DNA of 64,000 nt from Selaginella moellendorffii (GCF_000143415.4 NW_003314295.1:933038-997037), one strand, 5' to 3'; positions 11,939 to 23,298 are shown, numbered from the stretch's first letter. Numbers and translations are program-made. Notes: generated by a model from the sequence alone, not told the origin.

Positions 11939-14026
11939 CTACAAGTTCACCCATTTCAAGGGGTCCAGTGCCTCACCATTCCTTCTAACTGTAATGAAGT
12001 GATTAAGAAAAGGAATGATTGATCTATCTCCCAGGAACAAACCTTCAAAATGAAGATGAGGCCCAGTTGCGTGCCCCGTGGCTCCTACCGCTGCGACTCG
12101 CTGGCCTCTCGAGACTTGCTGTTACAAAAATAAAACACCCGTTAAAAAAAGCTTAGCAAAACTCACTCCGCAAGTACCTGACCAACGCGAGCATGAATGG
12201 CACAGCAATGCGCGTATCTAGTTACAAACCCTCCTTCATGTTGAATTGCAACCAGGTATCCATATCTGCACGACTAGGTAGAAATGAAGCGACCAGGACA
12301 GAAAGAGAAAAGAATACCCGCCACTCCATCCGGCAAAAGTTACAAGTCCTCTGTTTGATGCAAGGATTGGACTGCCTTTATCTGCCGCAAGATCTACACC
12401 CTGAAACGTGAACTCAAGTTAAAGTTTAGATATGATATGGTGTCGTCATTTACCTCGTGGAAGGCACCCCATCGCCAACCAAACGGGCTACTTATGAACC
12501 TGCATTGGAACGAAGTGTAAATGTTTCACACATCGAAAGTTCCTTACGCGTCAGTAAGAGGAGAACTGAATTGAAATCGCTTGTCTCTTGGTTGTTGGAA
12601 GCCTTTCTTCTTTGTTTTCCATCGCCCTGCCAGATATACGGCTGTAAGAAAATGATTTCCTGAAGTAAACCGGCAGCTACCTTCAAGCTTGATTCCTCCA
12701 CTTGCAACTCTTGCTTTGAACGTGAGAGCCGGACCTCCGACTGGATATTTACTGCTTCCTTGTAGCGAAGACGTGTGCCTGGAGAACAATGGACGACTGG
12801 TCCTCCGCCTGCCGGATCGTATGTCCGAGATGTCTATACTTGTGGGGTCTGTGAAGAACAAAAATTAAATACATCAATGAGTGCAAGGTTTTACCTGAAG
12901 CGATGACAAGGTGGTCGCCTTCGAAAATAGCATCATCCCGCAAATGGTTAAGCTTTTGCAACTCCCTGATGGTTAAACTGGGGAAACGACACCACTTTTT
13001 CGAAAACTAAACAGAATAGAAGAAACATACCCGTTGGCACAAGCTATGTCTGCCAAAGTATCGCCATACCGAACCTTGACGTACTTCAATGGCCCGGGCA
13101 TCGGTTCTTTCCTCCCGGCAATAGGTAAGGGTGTCTCGAGAATGCCATCCAGCAAACCATTCCTTTCTTTGAAGCTTGCTTTCTTTCCAAGGTATGTCCC
13201 GTGCAGACGACGAGAGTGTGCTCTATCAATCTTCAACACACTGTAGAAAAGAAAAGAAACAAAAGTTTAAAGCGATCCATGTAAGGAATGACAAAATGGT
13301 AGCAAACCTTCCCGTGTATATGGTATCAGTCTGTAGATTGTTTAGCCTGCGAAGAGCACTCACAGTGGTCCCATATTTCTCGGCAAGCCACTCCAAAGAA
13401 TCCCCGTCCACGACCTTGTGAACTCGATCTCGATCTCTCCACAAGAAGCTCCCAAGCAGCATGAAGATCTTACTGAGCGTCAGATTCTCGGCTTGGCTAG
13501 AAAACGAAGAATCCTTCACTGTGCTTGCCGTTGCTTCTCGAGCGTTTCTAGTTTGTGTTATAGGCTGCCGGACACTCACCGGAGGAATGCAAACGTTGGA
13601 CGAGGAAGAAACTTGTGGAATCCTGATCCGGCTCCCTACGTGGATACTATCTGGATTGATTAAGTTAGGATTGGCCTTGAGCAATGATCTAGAAAAATCA
13701 CAAGAGAAAGGTTGGCCAAAGAGAACACACGAGCAAAAAGGTAAAGGTACCTCAAATCCACATTGTGACGCCGCCCGATATCATAGAGCCAGTCCCCTCT
13801 TTGTACTTCGTGCTCGGTGAATTGCGCCACCGCCGCTGCCGTGGCCGCGGCCGTGGGACGAACATCGCTCGCGGAAGAGAAATTCTCCGACGAGTCCGAG
13901 ACGAATTTCACCGAGTCCTGGCAATCCGGCCATGAAATTCCACCCCCAGCCAAATCGAAGAACAAGAAGGCATACCTTTGCATTGTATTGTGGCGAAGGC
14001 CGGACGCTGACCAAATCCGACACCAT
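11939..14026 (-). CDS. LysM x3 - M23 peptidase (peptidoglycan hydrolase-like)
   Basis: Eleven exons on the minus strand: 14026-13976, 13917-13751, 13688-13308, 13240-13031, 12965-12895, 12848-12548, 12499-12454, 12400-12318, 12265-12178, 12118-12043, 11988-11939; 507 residues with every splice in phase. Three LysM motifs, which bind N-acetylglucosamine polymers, lie at about residues 53-98, 163-204 and 253-293. A C-terminal M23 (LytM/NlpD type) domain carries the zinc and catalytic pattern: HEGVD at 408-412 (H-x3-D), a GYGYLVAIQHEGGFVTRYAH segment, and TGHATGPHLHFE with HLH at 487-489. In bacteria such proteins cut peptide cross-bridges of the wall. A natural substrate in an early land plant is plastid peptidoglycan. 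The N-terminus is uncertain: ATG at 13983 without the first splice is an alternative, and no clear transit peptide is visible. Confidence 0.88.
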
Positions 14027-14429
14027 CGCCGCGGGAGCTCGCTGGAAATATCAAGATCCACCCTTAAATCCTCATGGCGCCCTACGATCCTCCCTCGGAA
14101 TTCTCGGAGCCGAAAGAAAGAAAGCCCTCCCGCAATGCGGGTGCTCCATCCCGCTGCCCTAGATCACGCCAAGAAAGCGCCAATCTTCATGCCGGCGGAG
14201 CGTGGGGTCGATCGATCGATCGTGGAGCCGAGGGATGGAATCCACCTGTTTTTTGCTACAAGCTATTTCCTACTGTACTGGCTGATGCGTTGTTTGGAAG
14301 TGATTGAGACGGGCTCGATGGACAGCGTATTATATTTTAGCCCGTCACTGGACATTCTGGGGCGGAATCCGGAATGTCTAGTTTTCTTCCTATGACCTGG
14401 ACGATCCAAGCCCTAATCGCTATGATGCT

Positions 14430-15984
14430 ATGCCACAGGAAAGCGCCGGACTTGTGGAGTGGTGCTGCGTCTGGCCATTCTTCGCCACGTCCATGTGCTG
14501 CAAGGATCGCAAGAAGATCGTCATCGTGTTGCTGGGGCTGGATTCCTCGGGGAAATCCACGCTGCTAGCCAAGCTTCGGTATCCCGCATTTTCTTGTTCT
14601 TTCGAGATTTCTCCCGGAAATCTTGGAGCAGGAAGGAGAAATTCACATCGGTGCTCCCGACGTGTGGATTCTCGTGCAAGAAATGGAAGATCCAGGACTT
14701 CGCCGTCTATGTGTTTGATTTGGGAGGACGCAAGGGATTCCGCGGCATTTGGCCTCACTACTTCGCAGAGGTAAGTATATTTTGCTTTTGCTTACACAGT
14801 GCAGGACATTTTTCCACGGATTCTCTCAGGCCTATGGCGCGATCTTCGTTCTCGATTCCAACGACAAGGCTCGATTCTCCGAGGCCAAAGAGGAGCTCCA
14901 CAACGCTGTGAGCAACACTTACCTGGCTGGAAAGCCTGTTCTCGTGGTGGCGAACAAGCAAGGACCGGGATCGGCAATGCGATTCGACGATATAAAATTT
15001 TCTCTGCGCTCTCTGGAAGCCGCTCACAATCTTGCTGAATGCAAGTGTAATCTACAGGTAAATTTTCTACGTACTATCTCATTAGTTTCTTCTTTCGTTA
15101 GAAGCTCAGGAAGGAGACGCTGCGCTGGATGGAGATTTCCAAGAGGGTCTTCAATGGCTCCTAGAGACCATCCAGCTGCAGTACAAGGAGCTGCGAGACC
15201 GAGTAGACAAAGACTCGTCGGCTCAGGCAAGAGATCTTTTCTTTGTGTTACCCGAGCTTGTTGTGTTAGGATCCTATCCCTTACACCCTAAGCCAACTGG
15301 CTAAAGGGGTGATCACTTGATTGCAGGGCCCTTTCCTTATCTTATTATCCTGACTTGGTGCCTAACAATCCTCCCCCTTATCAGGGAATGATTGTTTGCG
15401 ATCATACTTAGGCCACCATTGTCTGCGATCATACTTAGGCCACCATCCGGTCACCATGGTCCTTCTTTTAGGGTTTACCAAACCTTGGTTCTCCCTCTAG
15501 ATCCACCATGTGAATATTCCTCAAAATATTCCTACCCCACTCGTCAGCCACGAGTATCGAACTAGTATCTGATACCATTGTTAGGATCTTATCCCTTACA
15601 CCCTAATCCAATTGGCTAAAGGGGTGATCACTTGATTGCAGGGCCCTTTCCTTATCTTATTATCCTGACCTGGTGCCTAACATGTTGTGACTAGAGTTAT
15701 CCGCAGCGAGCTCGAGAAAGCAGGCAAAGAAGCGAAAGGCGAGAGCGCATCAAGCTCATGAAGGTCTCAAAGTCACATATTGATTCCCCTGCTCGCTACA
15801 TTTTCTTATGCAGGCTTCTCCGAGACTCCATCCCCCAAAAGGCGAGATCCATCTCTCGAAAGCGGAAGCACCATACCCTGTGGAAGATTTGCTCTCAGAA
15901 CTCGAATCAGGAAAAGAGGCTGTCAACTACGAGTTCCATCAGTCGACAACGTCCTTGCTACTTCCAGGCCAGATTGTCGTGTAA
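14430..15984 (+). CDS. ARL13: ARL13-type ciliary small GTPase
   Basis: Six exons: 14430-14578, 14632-14770, 14830-15057, 15110-15226, 15707-15763, 15814-15984; 286 residues in phase. ARL13 is a membrane-attached ARF-like GTPase of cilia. Seen here: Cys pairs near residues 12-13 and 23-24 (likely palmitoylation), P-loop GLDSSGKS at 36-43, PTCGFS at 59-64, DLGG at 79-82, FRGIWPHYFAEAYGAIFVLD, then a charged helix after the G domain (ELRDRVDKDSSAQ...), as in ARL13B. The guanine-specificity motif reads NKQG at 138-141 where most family members have NKQD. Intron 4 (15227-15706) begins with GC rather than GT and contains a TRIM element; without it the intron would be 56 bases. A flagellar gene fits a plant with swimming sperm. 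Confidence 0.87.
15264..15682 (-). mobile_element. TRIM retroelement inside ARL13 intron 4
   Basis: Two 104-base direct repeats (15264-15367 and 15579-15682), each TGTTAGG...CCTAACA and differing at about four sites, enclose about 210 bases without coding capacity. A 5-base target duplication TGTTG lies at 15259-15263 and 15683-15687. On the minus strand a primer-binding-like TGGTATCAGATAC lies one base inside the 15579 repeat, and a purine tract (rc of CCTCCCCCTTATC) adjoins the other, so the element runs on the minus strand. The internal part holds a near-perfect short tandem repeat (GCGATCATACTTAGGCCACC twice, about 15397-15450). Confidence 0.9.
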
Positions 15985-16134
15985 GATCGTCCTTTTTTTC
16001 TCTGGTAGAAGTAATATCGTCTTATTGATCGTAACTTTGCGCAGTTAAAACGAGCGGATAAATTCACAGCTTCGTAGCACATCCTTCCTCGACTGCAAAG
16101 AAAAAGGAGAAGAATTTAAGTTCTTACGATCCAC

Positions 16135-17343
16135 TCACTTGGACCGTGTAATTACTTGCTCGGTGAGCTCCGTCAGCGCTCTACGACACAAAGACGCCTT
16201 GTCCGAGGCCGTGGGAGGAAAGGCCGCGACTGCATCGGCGGCCTTGGACGCGTGCTCCCTGGCCAGCTCCTTGGTCTTGCGGATCCCACTGCTCGCCAGC
16301 ACCATCTTGAGCGCACTGTCAACGTCCCCGGGATCCTTGAACTTCCGGTCGATGAGCTCCTGTAGCGCCGGGTGCTCCTCGAGCGCGTAGAGCACCGGCG
16401 CGGTGGCAATCCCCTCCCGCAAGTCGGAGAGCGCGGGCTTCCCCAGCGACGCCTTGGTGCCCGTGAAGTCGAGGAGATCGTCGACGAGCTGATAGGCGAG
16501 ACCGAGGTGGCGGCCATAGTCAAAGGCCAGCGCCGCCACCTCCTTGGGGTGCCCGGCCAGGATGGCGATGCACTTGCAGCTATTGGCGATGAGCGAGGCC
16601 GTCTTGTAGAAGGTCTTCTGGAGGTAGTAGTCCATGCTCGAGCTCTTCTCGGCGTCCACTGTCCACTGCATCACCTCTCCGGCGACTAGATGCTCGAGAA
16701 CTTTGGACATGAGGCCGACCACCTCGTCGTTCTGGAGCGTGGAGAGGCTAAAGGCGGCGCGGGCGAGGAGGAAGTCCCCGGCCAGGACCGCGAGCTTGTT
16801 GCCCATGATGAAGTTGAGCGAGGCGATCCCCCGGCGCGTGTCGGCGTGGTCAAGCACGTCGTCGTGGAGGAGGCTGGCGACGTGGATCATCTCGGTGATC
16901 TCCGCGAGCTTGTGATGGCGCCAGTTCTTCTCATCGCTGGTGGCTGCAGCGGCGGCGGCGCTGGGGAGGACCATTGTGAGAGACGAGGACATGAGGAGGA
17001 GGACCATTGGCCGGAAGCGCTTGCCCTCCACGCCCAGCTTGAAAAAGTACTCGGCGGCGGACGCGAGCTTGGGGACCTCGGCGGCGACCATGTCGCGCAG
17101 CCGCCGCCCTAACTGGGCCATCTCCTCTGCCACTAGACCAAATGGATCCACTTTGTTGTCGACGTCGATCTTCGGCTCGAGCTGGACGAAGCGGCGAGAA
17201 TCCCAGCGCGCCGCCAGTGGCAGGAGCTTTCTTGGACAATCGGCCGCCCAGGGATGCGATTGGATCGCCGCCGGTGTCGCTGTGATGGTCGGCGAGAGTG
17301 ATAGAATCCGGGGGAGAGCGCGGCGCCATACTGTCGCCGCCAT
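16135..17343 (-). CDS. long-chain polyprenyl diphosphate synthase (solanesyl type)
   Basis: Intronless protein of 402 residues of the trans-prenyltransferase family, which adds isopentenyl diphosphate units to an allylic primer to make the side chain of ubiquinone or plastoquinone. Seen: GKRFRP at 107-112, first aspartate-rich motif DDVLD at 161-165 followed by DTRRG, GDFLLARA at about 189, and the second motif DDLLD at 288-292. The Arg-rich, Ser/Thr/Ala-rich first ~45 residues look like an organelle presequence, mitochondrial being my first guess. Chain length cannot be read with certainty from sequence. It diverges from the transporter gene, with 152 bases between the two starts. Confidence 0.93.
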   Translation of the reverse strand: MAATVWRRALPRILSLSPTITATPAAIQSHPWAADCPRKLLPLAARWDSRRFVQLEPKIDVDNKVDPFGLVAEEMAQLGRRLRDMVAAEVPKLASAAEYFFKLGVEGKRFRPMVLLLMSSSLTMVLPSAAAAAATSDEKNWRHHKLAEITEMIHVASLLHDDVLDHADTRRGIASLNFIMGNKLAVLAGDFLLARAAFSLSTLQNDEVVGLMSKVLEHLVAGEVMQWTVDAEKSSSMDYYLQKTFYKTASLIANSCKCIAILAGHPKEVAALAFDYGRHLGLAYQLVDDLLDFTGTKASLGKPALSDLREGIATAPVLYALEEHPALQELIDRKFKDPGDVDSALKMVLASSGIRKTKELAREHASKAADAVAAFPPTASDKASLCRRALTELTEQVITRSK

Positions 17344-17495
17344 TGCTAGAGATTTAGGCCTAACCCGGCGCCCGGCGGCTAGGAAATCGCGATAGCGTAC
17401 CCCATTGCGATCGCCTCCTTCCTCGTCGCGTTCTTGTCAGCCGCCGTGCTCTCTTTTTAGGGCTTTGAGGGATTGTAAGGGTTTTCTGGCAAGCT
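17344..17495. promoter_or_regulatory. 152-base divergent promoter region
   Basis: Only 152 bases separate the ATG of the prenyl synthase (minus) from the ATG of the sugar-nucleotide transporter (plus). The spacer is GC-rich near the synthase and has no clear TATA box. Confidence 0.45.
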
Positions 17496-18923
17496 ATGGG
17501 GTCGGGCGAGGACGATGACAAGATCAGAGCGTCCAAGAAGACGCTGACGGTGGTCATTGCGGCCATTCTGACGCTGCTCACGAGCTCGCAGGTGCGTACA
17601 TTGCTGGATCCAGTGCCCCGATCGAAATTCTTTCTTTGCAGGGGATTCTTACGGCTCTTTCGCAATCCAATGGAGGCTACGATTACGATTACGCTACCGT
17701 CCCATTCTTGTCCGAGCTGCTCAAGGTGTGAGATCTTGATCATTGTGAATTCCACTAAAGCTGAGGCTTTCGTGGTATTTTAGCTTGCATTTTCGGGAGT
17801 TTTCCTCTGGAACGAAGTGAGATCGTCCAGTAGCACACAGATCACGGGCGATTGGAAGACAATGCGACTGTATCCAATTCCTTCCATCATCTATCTCATT
17901 CACAACAATGTCCAGTTTGCGACACTGACTTACGTGGATACGTCGACCTATCAGATAATGGGTAATCTCAAGATCGTCACGACTGGCATTCTTTTTCGGT
18001 AAGCTCGGGAATTTCTTTTGATATTTGAGCTTTCATGGTTAAGACGTGGTGATCTCATAGTATTATGCTGAAGAAAAAGCTATCGAACTTACAATGGATG
18101 GCCATAGTTCTGTTGACAGTGGGAACCACAACGAGTCAGGTAGAATTTGCATTTGAAAGGAAGACTAAAACGTGTTGTCTTTGAACAGATCAAGGGGTGT
18201 GGAGAGAGCAAATGCGAGAGTTTGTTTGCTGCGCCAATGCAAGGCTACTTGCTGGGAGTTTTATCGGCGTGTCTCTCAGCACTAGCCGGCGTTTACACTG
18301 AATATCTGCTGAAGAAGAACAACGATTCACTTTACTGGCAGAACATCCAGCTTTACGGGTAAGTAGTTTCATGTAGACTTCACACAAGAAGAAGTGTTGG
18401 GCTGATTCAAGCACAGGTTTGGCGTCTTGTTCAACGCCTTGAGACTTAGCGTGGACGACGTGAGTGCCAGCTTCACGAACGGTCCTTGGTGGTTTCGGCT
18501 GTTCAATGGTTATAGTTTTGTTACATGGCTCGTCGTTATCAACCTCGGGTGCACGGGATTGTTGGTTTCTTGGATCATGAAGTACGCGGACAATATCGTG
18601 AAGGTCTGGAAGTTTTGTTTGCGACTCTTGGAAAACTCGCTTGCTTGTGCAGGTTTATTCCACATCTATGGCCATGTTGCTCACGATGGTGTTATCTATT
18701 TACCTCTTCAACCTGCAGCCTACGCTGCAAGTAAGCTATCTTCCCTCTTTGAGCTTTCCTTTTTTTTTTGTTTTTTTTTGCTGATACTGACTTTGGGCGA
18801 CTACAGCTATTCCTGGGAATTATCATATGCTGCATGTCGCTTCAGATGTATTTCACCCCTCCGCATCTTCTCGTTGATTCGCTTCCACAGTCATCGCTTC
18901 CTCTATCCGCCACGAGAACGTAA
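17496..18923 (+). CDS. CMP-sialic acid transporter-like nucleotide-sugar transporter
   Basis: Eight exons: 17496-17591, 17642-17725, 17784-17998, 18061-18139, 18189-18358, 18417-18603, 18653-18730, 18807-18923; 341 residues. A Golgi multi-span antiporter of the SLC35A/nucleotide-sugar transporter family. Characteristic runs are seen: ILTALSQSNGGYDYDYATVP, PSIIYLIHNNVQFATLTYVD, TSTYQIMGNLKIVTTGILFR, LSALAGVYTEYLLKKNND, SWIMKYADNIVKVYSTSMAM. These match the plant group annotated as CMP-sialic acid transporter 1, whose true substrate in plants is unsettled because plants are not known to make sialic acid. The stop TAA overlaps a possible GT splice donor at 18920; continuing through it would need an intron of about 32 bases, so I end the gene here. 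Confidence 0.92.
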
Positions 18924-19187
18924 GACGCAATTACTTTCTCTTTACAAAGAGCAAAATAGAGGAGAGAGCCTCAGAAAGTATCCTCGAGAAGGTTTGATCT
19001 GCCATTCATTTTTCTTTGCGCTTGTGCACTCACTGTACGTGTTTGCAGGCGAACTTTGTTGCTCACAACTGTAAGAACAAAGAATCAGCACGTCCAGTTT
19101 CAGCGAGGATCACAGAAATTGATCCATCGGGGAAGAAAAGAGAAGCGAAGAAAAAAGCAGCAGCTCTATACACGCGCGACGGCCTCA

Positions 19188-19651
19188 TCACGTATCGCGC
19201 TTGTAGAAATACTCGTTGATGCCCGGGGTAATCTGAAAGTGTTTTCGGGTGTAGAGGTACCGTCTCAGCGCGTGATCATGGTACGCTTTCCCTTCCTTGA
19301 AATTCTGGACAAGCCCCGCCATTCTATCATCCTTGTTAACTCTGTTGGAACAGTGACGAGACGCTGGTCGTGAGGAAAAAATGATTCAAGCATCGCTACC
19401 TGACCTCCGGATTAAGCGTCAAGTTCCTCATGCTCACGAACGACGCCAATCCCACAGCTGCGGCCATAAACGCGATCAAAGGGTATACCTGTTCGATTGA
19501 TCGATCGTCGAGAATTAGAAACTCGTGACAATGCGAGAGAATTGATGCGTCGGGGCCGAAGAAGTGGAGGGGGAAATCGCACCTCGGGCTTTGTCCATCG
19601 CTTGAAGTTCTCAATTTTTCTCCTCGCAATCTCTTTAGCGGAGAAGGCCAT
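19188..19651 (-). CDS. B12D-like small mitochondrial protein
   Basis: Three exons on the minus strand: 19651-19583, 19488-19400, 19341-19188; 103 residues. The KPEVYPL start of the domain, one membrane helix (LIAFMAAAVGLASFVSMRNL), the NPEVRVNKDDR turn and a C-terminal basic tail match plant B12D proteins, which are related to the small NDUFA4/MLRQ-type subunits of respiratory complexes and are linked to germination and low oxygen. Its 3' end faces the end of the transporter gene 264 bases away. Its start is 300 bases from the divergent EREX-like gene. Confidence 0.85.
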
Positions 19652-19951
19652 TTTCCTCTTCCCGGGAACAGAGCCCTAACTGTAAGTTGACGTGGCGCGA
19701 AACGTTTGGCTGTAAAGCATCCGCTGGCGCATTGCGAGATGCAATTTGCATTAGCCGTCGATTCAAAGAAGGTGCTTTCTGGATGAGAATATTTCTAATT
19801 CAGTCTCAGAAAACTAGACCTACTGGTTCTGGAGTTGCCGATGGGATCCGCGATTTGGAATCGGCGGATAGGGTAGCTCACAGGGAATAATGGATCTTCG
19901 TGCAAATCCAGGGAGATCGAAGCTCGCCGTGTAAATCGTGGGATTGATCCG

Positions 19952-22578
19952 ATGAGTTCCTCAAGGACGAGCCCGCCCCATCACAGGCACGACGGGACGT
20001 CGCCGCTGCCGCTGGGAATGGACGCCAGTCCTGCTCCTTCGAAATGGGTAAGTTCTTCATCGAAATCTCCTCCCCTAGGTCGATGTCGCTCGAAATATTG
20101 CATGCGCTCGGTCGAATTTCGTGCATTGCGAGCTGAGATTTCCCTCCTCTTTGCAGGACGGCGCCAGCACGATCTGGCCTCACGATCCAAGGACTGGATG
20201 GAGCTACTGTGCGACGATCCCTTCGTGGGTGGTCCTTCCGGAAGCTAAGACAGCAGAGGGTACTTTTATCAATCCCACTGTGGTAATTGGTATCTTTTCG
20301 TTGGAAGGGATTTTGTGGAGCTGAATGGAATTCTCTTGCAGTTCTACAGGGTGCTCGTGGGGATCCAGTCACCGCAAGGTGTGACTTCTGTGCGGGGTAT
20401 CCTGCGACGCTTCAGCGATTTCTTGAAGCTATATGCAGCAGTAAGTAGGTGGTATGGATTGTTTTTAGGACTTTTTATTTATCTAGTCATCTGAATTGGT
20501 GCTTCCAGCTGAAAAGTGCGCTCCGGAAGAAGAAAATCCCTCCAGCTCCTCCCAAGAACACACTGCTTCGTATCAATTCAAGCCAGGCGCTGCTGCAAGA
20601 GGTCTGACTGCGTGCTGCCTTGATGCTGTTCGTTAAATATGACGTTTTCAGACGATTTTTCTCTCAGAGAAGGCATGCATTGGACGATTGGATGAGCAGC
20701 CTTTTGAGCGATATTGAAATCTCTCGGAGTGCTCCTGTTGCTGCGTTTCTGGAGCTCGAGGCCGCTGCCCGTTCAGGTATTTTACTTATTTTTTTCTTCG
20801 GACGGTGCTGATAAATGCCTTTGCAGCTGCGAGCGCTGCCTCTGCTCAAGAGGACAGTGCTTCAGTCATCGCCGGTTTGGCACTCGAAGACTCTGGTCTC
20901 ATTGCTCCCAGTTCACTGTATAATGGCTCTTCGTCGGTAGCTTCTCTCCCGGATTATGCTAGCGATGCCGCTTGCAGCACGTCTGGCGTGAGAACACCAA
21001 CAAGTTTAAGTGAGCTGGGAGTAGAGGTCGAGACAGCAGATGACATAGCCACAGCTCAACGTAAGAAAAAAGGTAAAGACGTAGAACAAGGGTTGGAGGA
21101 TGGCAAACAGGATAGCGAAACGTCCAAGATATTCAGATCAGTAAGTGAAGCAACACTAGATAATTTTCATAGAAGGAAGGATAGCGACAGTGATATAGCG
21201 AGCGAGCAATCCATTCCAATGTCCGTTGAAGGCCCCTCAGACACTTCGTTGGTGCTTGCTGCCGGTATTGAGCGAAGGATGGAAGGGGTGTCCAGTTTTG
21301 AGTCCGACATTTTAAAAGGCGCCTCGGTTTTCTTGCCGGCCGATCAGCGAGCAAACGTAAAGAGAGTCATGGCAGCACTTCAACGCAGATTTGAGATTGT
21401 CAAAGCAGATATGGAAGACTTGATCACGAGATTGAACCAGGAAGTTGCTGTCAAGGGGTTTCTGACCATCAAGGTACACTTTGTTTATCATAGAGTATTT
21501 CGGCTGACAAGAAATCATTGTAGGTGCGAGATCTCGAAGCAGAGCTTGATAATACGCGTCGCAAAAGTCAAGATGTGCTTCAACAAGCTGTCTCTGTGGA
21601 GCGTGAGCGAGTAACTGAACTGCAGTGGGAACTGGAGGACTGTCGTACCGCGTTAATGAACGTCGAAGAGTCTTTGCAAACGGAACGGGTGCGTTTCGTC
21701 GCAGTTTACTTCAGTTCTTAGTGGTCTAATGATTCTCGTTTCAGAACGATAGAGGCATGGAAAGCGAGAGTTTGCAATCTATACGCGTGGAACTCGACAA
21801 TTCAAAGCAGCAGGTTGTTCAACTCCAGGAGAAGCTGGAGTCGTTGGCTAAAGAGCGGGATGCTATAGAGGCTCAAGCTCGTGCAGAGAAGAGAATTCTA
21901 GCAAAGGAGATTAAAACGTTGAGAAAAAACCAACCCGAGCTCAAAGAGGAACTCGACACAGCACTGCGAATCAAAGCCGAGTTGGAGGTGCTTAATCCGA
22001 GCTTTGTGTTGTTTCTAACCTTTCGTGTTTTTCTCATCCAGGGAGTCTTACGGAAGGAGAGAGAAAAGGAAGAGCTAGCGAGAAACTCGAGAGCCAGCTT
22101 CATGCACGAGGTTTCAGCTCTTCGACAACGGCTCCAAGAATGCAGTGTTGACTTCCTTGCCAAGGAAGATGGCGCCAAGAACTCCATCTCGAGCGACGCA
22201 ATGGAGCTTCTCACGACGTCAGATAATCGCATCAATCTCCTGCTCGCAGAAGTAAGCTTTTGTTTATTCCTTTCACCTCTCAAGTTTTTTCCGTCCCAGG
22301 CTCGCTTGATGGCGGAAGAACGTGATGAAGATGAAGATGAGCACTATCCCACCGCGAATGGAGCCACTGCGAACTCGAATCCTCCGGATGGAAGTGGAAG
22401 CGAGGACGCGGTGAACAAGTTCCTGGTGGACATTCTCATCGACAATGCACAGCTCCGAAAGAGCATGAATTCGCTGACGAGGAGCGCTCTTCTCGCGGTC
22501 CAAAAGAGAGACAACATCGAGGGCGCCATGGAGGAGGCGGCTCCCAAGCGCAGCAGCGTGCTCAACAGGTTTTTGTGA
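19952..22578 (+). CDS. PX-domain, EREX/EREL-like endosomal effector
   Basis: Ten exons: 19952-20047, 20157-20282, 20342-20440, 20509-20601, 20668-20776, 20827-21473, 21524-21688, 21745-21987, 22042-22251, 22300-22578; 688 residues in phase. In Arabidopsis, EREX and relatives bind PI3P through the PX domain and act with RABF (Rab5-like) GTPases in transport to storage vacuoles. Seen: [12 protein letters not shown] near the start, [20 protein letters not shown], a PX domain over about residues 33-165 with [18 protein letters not shown] and [16 protein letters not shown], then an acidic linker and long coiled coils (about 330-610). The order and motifs match the plant family over its whole length. 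Confidence 0.92.
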
Positions 22579-22680
22579 CGATCGATCGAAAGAGAAAAAA
22601 ACTAAAAATTTTGATGCTGTAAATGTTTTGCACAGGTTTTAAGCTAAAGAACTATGTTTTAGGGTTCTTGGAGGTTTTGG

Positions 22681-23298
22681 ATGAACAAGCCCGGGCAAGG
22701 CGGAGGAGGCGCTGCTGCTACCACGGCCGCGGCGGCAGCTGCGACGATCCACCGGCAGCGAGCGCTACTGCAAAGAGCCGATGCGGACATCGCGAATCTC
22801 ATCGACAATTTCGCGCATATGCTCAAGGCGGCCAGGGTAAGCGGGCGATTTCTCTTTTTTCCTGTCCTGGTACCAAATGTAGGGGATTTTCTAGGTGAAC
22901 GATCCCGTGAGGAATGCACAGGAGAACTTCCAGATGGACATCCATGCTTCTAGAGTGGTAAGCCAAAACGAAAAATATTCCATCATTTTTCCTTCAGCCA
23001 AATTTCTTCTCCTCTCATGATCTGATGATTTTCCTTTTTGTTCTTCCAGGTCCAAGCAGCCGACTCGCTTCTCAAGCTTGTCTCGGAGCTCAAGCAAAAC
23101 GCCGTCTTCTCGGATTTCATCTCGCTTAACGAGTGCATCGCCGAGAGGGCCGCCAGATTCGAGGAGCAAAACTCCGACACCGAGAGGCTCCTCTTGAGCG
23201 TCGGCGAGGAGCTGGGCGCGTCGCTGGTAGAGCTCGAAACGCACTACTACAAATCACTACAGAGACTATCGCCGGCGGAGCATCAGGCCCAGGAGTGA
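22681..23298 (+). CDS. MED22: Mediator subunit 22
   Basis: Three exons: 22681-22836, 22895-22957, 23050-23298; 155 residues. MED22 (Surfeit-5 family) is a head-module subunit of the Mediator complex that links regulators to RNA polymerase II. Seen: an Ala/Gly-rich start typical of plant forms, RALLQRADADIANLIDNF, then VQAADSLLKLVSELKQNAVF, the most conserved part. The start ATG is only 103 bases after the EREX-like stop on the same strand, so its promoter is very short or lies within the neighbour's 3' end. Confidence 0.9.

Noticed and set aside
12626-12664. A 39-base intron inside the sixth exon of the LysM-M23 gene
   Set aside because: GT and AG are present and the length is a multiple of three, but the reading frame stays open and the size is below that of the other introns, so I kept it as exon.
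18924-19218. Extra 3' exons of the sugar-nucleotide transporter
   Set aside because: A GT donor overlaps the stop, but the only in-frame acceptor gives an intron of about 32 bases, and the continuation overlaps the B12D-like gene.
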